DNA from: Larkinella insperata
GTDB lineage: Bacteria > Bacteroidota > Bacteroidia > Cytophagales > Spirosomataceae
Reading direction: 5' to 3'
Assembly: GCF_026248825.1 (NCBI RefSeq)
Contig: NZ_CP110973.1
Coordinates: 3,677,001 to 3,741,000, forward strand
Length of the DNA: 64,000 bases
Shown here piece by piece: positions 62,305-64,000 of this stretch. Position numbers and translations under genes: made by a program. Position 1 is the first letter of the stretch, and each line of letters begins with the position of its first letter. Below the pieces are notes generated by a model, which saw only the letters and a list, made by a program, of their open reading frames with translations, had not been told where the DNA came from and ran no database searches.

Positions 62305-62922
62305 ATGAAAAAGCTGCTGCTTGTAGTAACCGTTGGTGTTGTAGCTGTAACCTTATCCAGCTTTATGTCCGTAAAAACCGTTATCAATTTTTTGCTGAGC
62401 GATAAAAGCGAAGTGGCCGTTCGCCCGGCGTCGGCGGCTGCCCCGACCAAGTCGCTGTATGACTTTACCGTCAATTCCATCGAAGGCAAAACCGTACCCC
62501 TCAAACAGTATCGGGGTAAGAAAGTGGTCATTCTGAACACGGCTTCCAAATGCGGCTTTACCAAGCAGTTTGCCGATTGGGAAACGTTCTACAAAGAACA
62601 CGGTGACAAAGTCGTTGTACTGGGCTTCCCGTCCAACAACTTCAAAAGCCAGGACCCCGGCTCGAATGCCGAAATTGCGGAGTTCTGCAAAAAGAACTAC
62701 GGCGTATCGTTCCCGATGTTTGAGAAAGTGGACGTGATCGGCGAAGGCCAGGCTCCGCTGTACAAATGGCTGTCCGACAAGTCGGCAAACGGCTGGAATG
62801 ACAAGGTTCCGACCTGGAACTTCTGCAAATACGTCATCAACGAAAAAGGCGAACTGACGCACTTCTTCGCTTCTAAAGTATTACCGACCGACGAAGAGTT
62901 CAAGAAAGCCGTCGGCATTTAA
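62305..62922 (+). CDS. glutathione peroxidase family protein, exported or membrane-anchored
   Basis: A 205-residue protein. An N-terminal hydrophobic segment (about 3-31) serves as signal or anchor, then the thioredoxin-like peroxidase domain. Peroxidatic Cys83 is in NTASKCGFTKQ; the Trp-Asn part of the tetrad is in TWNFCKYV. The usual Gln is replaced by Asn112 (GFPSNNFKSQDPG), and a second cysteine is in AEFCKKNYG. Bacterial members generally use thioredoxin rather than glutathione. It starts 16 nt after argS, so is probably co-transcribed with it. Confidence 0.9.
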   Translation: MKKLLLVVTVGVVAVTLSSFMSVKTVINFLLSDKSEVAVRPASAAAPTKSLYDFTVNSIEGKTVPLKQYRGKKVVILNTASKCGFTKQFADWETFYKEHGDKVVVLGFPSNNFKSQDPGSNAEIAEFCKKNYGVSFPMFEKVDVIGEGQAPLYKWLSDKSANGWNDKVPTWNFCKYVINEKGELTHFFASKVLPTDEEFKKAVGI

Positions 62923-62934
62923 GGGTTAAGAAGT

Positions 62935-62996
62935 ATGAGTTAAGAGTTAAGAGTTGGCTAACGCGCTAAACTCTTAACTCTTAACTTTTAACTCAT
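62935..62996. repeat. GAGTTAA heptad repeats arranged as an inverted repeat
   Basis: ATGAGTTAAGAGTTAAGAGTT (62935-62955) is complementary to AACTCTTAACTCTTAAC (62969-62985), with TTTTAACTCAT continuing to 62996. The unit AGAGTTA/GAGTTAA recurs every 7 nt in each arm. It lies between the peroxidase and menA genes, where it can form a stable stem in the transcript. The absence of a T-run argues against termination. Confidence 0.75.
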
Positions 62997-63000
62997 CACT

Positions 63001-63894
63001 ATGAAAAGTTGGCTTGCGGCCGCCCGGCCGCGTACGTTACCCTTGTCGTTGGCCAGCATCATTCTGGGGAGCTTTCTGGCTTCCTCGGCGGGCCATTTTA
63101 GCTGGAAGATCTTCATTCTGGCGTCACTCACCACCATTTTCCTGCAAATCCTTTCCAACTTCGCCAATGACTACGGTGATGCGGTTTCGGGAAAGGATAC
63201 CGCCGAACGCGTTGGTCCCCGCCGGGCTGTGGCTACGGGGCTGATTACCAAAGAAGCCATGCTGCGCGGAATTATCATCACAACGATTTTGTCCTTGGTT
63301 TCGGGCATCTGGCTGCTGTTCGAATCGTTGAAGAACGCGTCGGCGCAGGTGTTCTGGATTTTCCTGGGACTCGGCTTTCTCTGCATCGGGGCGGCTATTG
63401 CCTATACGAACGGCAAACGGCCCTACGGTTACAGCGGTTTTGGCGACATTGCCGTCCTGCTGTTCTTCGGGTGGGTCGGGGTGCTGGGTACCTATTTTCT
63501 GCACACCTTATCGTTCGACATGAGCCTGCTGCTACCGGCGACGAGTGTGGGGCTGCTGGCAACTGGGGTGCTGAACATCAACAACATCCGGGACATTGAA
63601 ACCGACGCCAAAACCGGCAAAAACTCCGTTCCGGTACGGTTAGGGCGGGAGCGGGCCATCCGCTACCACTGGCTGCTGCTGCTGGGCGGCATGTTCTGCG
63701 CGGTTTTGTATACGCTCTCAACGGGTTACCACTGGTTGAACTGGCTGTACCTGCTGGCTTTTCCGCTGTTTGTGCTGAACGGTCGGGCGGTGGCCAATCA
63801 CCGGCAACCGGGCGAACTCAATCCGCGGCTGGGGCAACTGGCTATGTCGACCCTGCTGTTTGTGGTGTTGTGGGGCGTAGCGCTGGTTAGTTAA
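63001..63894 (+). CDS. menA: 1,4-dihydroxy-2-naphthoate prenyltransferase MenA
   Basis: A 297-residue UbiA-superfamily membrane enzyme that attaches the polyprenyl tail in menaquinone synthesis. It has eight to nine hydrophobic helices. Both Asp-rich motifs are present: NFANDYGDAVSG (about 57-68) and NNIRDIETDAKTGK (about 198-211). The N-terminus KSWLAAARPRTLPLSLASIILG is typical of MenA. The other men genes are not in the window. Confidence 0.93.
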   Translation: MKSWLAAARPRTLPLSLASIILGSFLASSAGHFSWKIFILASLTTIFLQILSNFANDYGDAVSGKDTAERVGPRRAVATGLITKEAMLRGIIITTILSLVSGIWLLFESLKNASAQVFWIFLGLGFLCIGAAIAYTNGKRPYGYSGFGDIAVLLFFGWVGVLGTYFLHTLSFDMSLLLPATSVGLLATGVLNINNIRDIETDAKTGKNSVPVRLGRERAIRYHWLLLLGGMFCAVLYTLSTGYHWLNWLYLLAFPLFVLNGRAVANHRQPGELNPRLGQLAMSTLLFVVLWGVALVS

Positions 63895-63913
63895 CCACCG
63901 AATTATCTGGAAC

Positions 63914-64000
63914 ATGAAAACAATTGGGATCATTGGCGGCATGACCTGGGAAAGCTCGGCGGCTTATTACCGGCTTATCAATCAGGAGGTTGGTAGACAA
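63914..64000 (+). CDS. aspartate/glutamate racemase family protein, N-terminal fragment
   Basis: The first 29 codons of a gene that runs off the right edge. The start KTIGIIGGMTWESSAAYYRL matches the Asp/Glu/hydantoin racemase family (amino-acid racemase, YgeA-like). It begins 19 nt after menA and may be co-transcribed with it. Substrate and the catalytic cysteines are outside the window. Confidence 0.8.
   Translation, partial: MKTIGIIGGMTWESSAAYYRLINQEVGRQ

Overview
The window is chromosomal DNA of a Bacteroidota bacterium, most likely order Cytophagales, family Spirosomataceae (Spirosoma/Larkinella-like). This is inferred from gene families, not from a database match: two SusC/SusD outer-membrane pairs, a FecR protein, ECF sigma factors with membrane-bound partners, DUF4097 proteins, DUF2851, a 3-keto-disaccharide hydrolase (DUF1080), a PmoA/DUF6807 protein, an aerobic phenylalanine/tyrosine degradation cluster, and promoters of the Bacteroidota type (TTG, about 19-21 nt, TAnnTTTG). 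Coding density is high. I saw no tRNA, rRNA, CRISPR array, insertion sequence or prophage.

Layout. 1-5.6 kb: end of a TonB-dependent receptor-like barrel, an NhaP-type Na+/H+ antiporter, an exported methyltransferase, a small holin-like membrane protein and Ohr. 5.7-9.0 kb: a minus-strand operon of ECF sigma factor, zinc-finger/HEAT anti-sigma factor and two DUF4097 proteins. 9.1-12.8 kb: moaA, then a lone FtsX/MacB-type permease preceded by two phased palindromes. 12.9-19.7 kb (minus strand): TlpA-like thioredoxin, AraC regulator, PfpI-like protein, two serine hydrolases and a Cys/Met-metabolism PLP enzyme. 19.8-24.4 kb: first SusC/SusD pair. 25.5-30.3 kb: hmgA, hppD, phhA, a MarR regulator and fahA, a nearly complete Phe/Tyr-to-fumarate route. 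30.6-35.4 kb: nucleotidyltransferase, small secreted protein, acyl-CoA ligase, CAP-domain protein.

35.6-45.9 kb holds the most coherent accessory system: FecR, SusC, SusD, a Tat-exported xylose-isomerase-like TIM barrel, DUF1080, a Tat-exported Gfo/Idh/MocA oxidoreductase and a PmoA/DUF6807 protein, closed by a perfect palindromic terminator. All four soluble proteins carry export signals. This suggests import of a glycoside and oxidative (3-keto) breakdown of it in the periplasm.

46-64 kb is mixed. It contains a degenerate CpsB-type phosphatase, rfbC, pyrF, DUF2851, a DUF892 ferritin-like protein, a CCA-adding-type nucleotidyltransferase, a Sua5-like protein and a GH140-like hydrolase. A second sigma locus follows (lipoprotein, ECF sigma, membrane-anchored VWA-like protein, large exported protein), then argS, glutathione peroxidase, menA and the start of an Asp/Glu racemase gene.

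The strongest novelty candidates are the exported keto-sugar locus and its orphan FecR; the sigma/VWA locus, whose sigma reading frame extends upstream of its first ATG; the paired TGTCC-N6-GGACA palindromes; and two enzymes that lack key family residues (CpsB-like and class A beta-lactamase-like).
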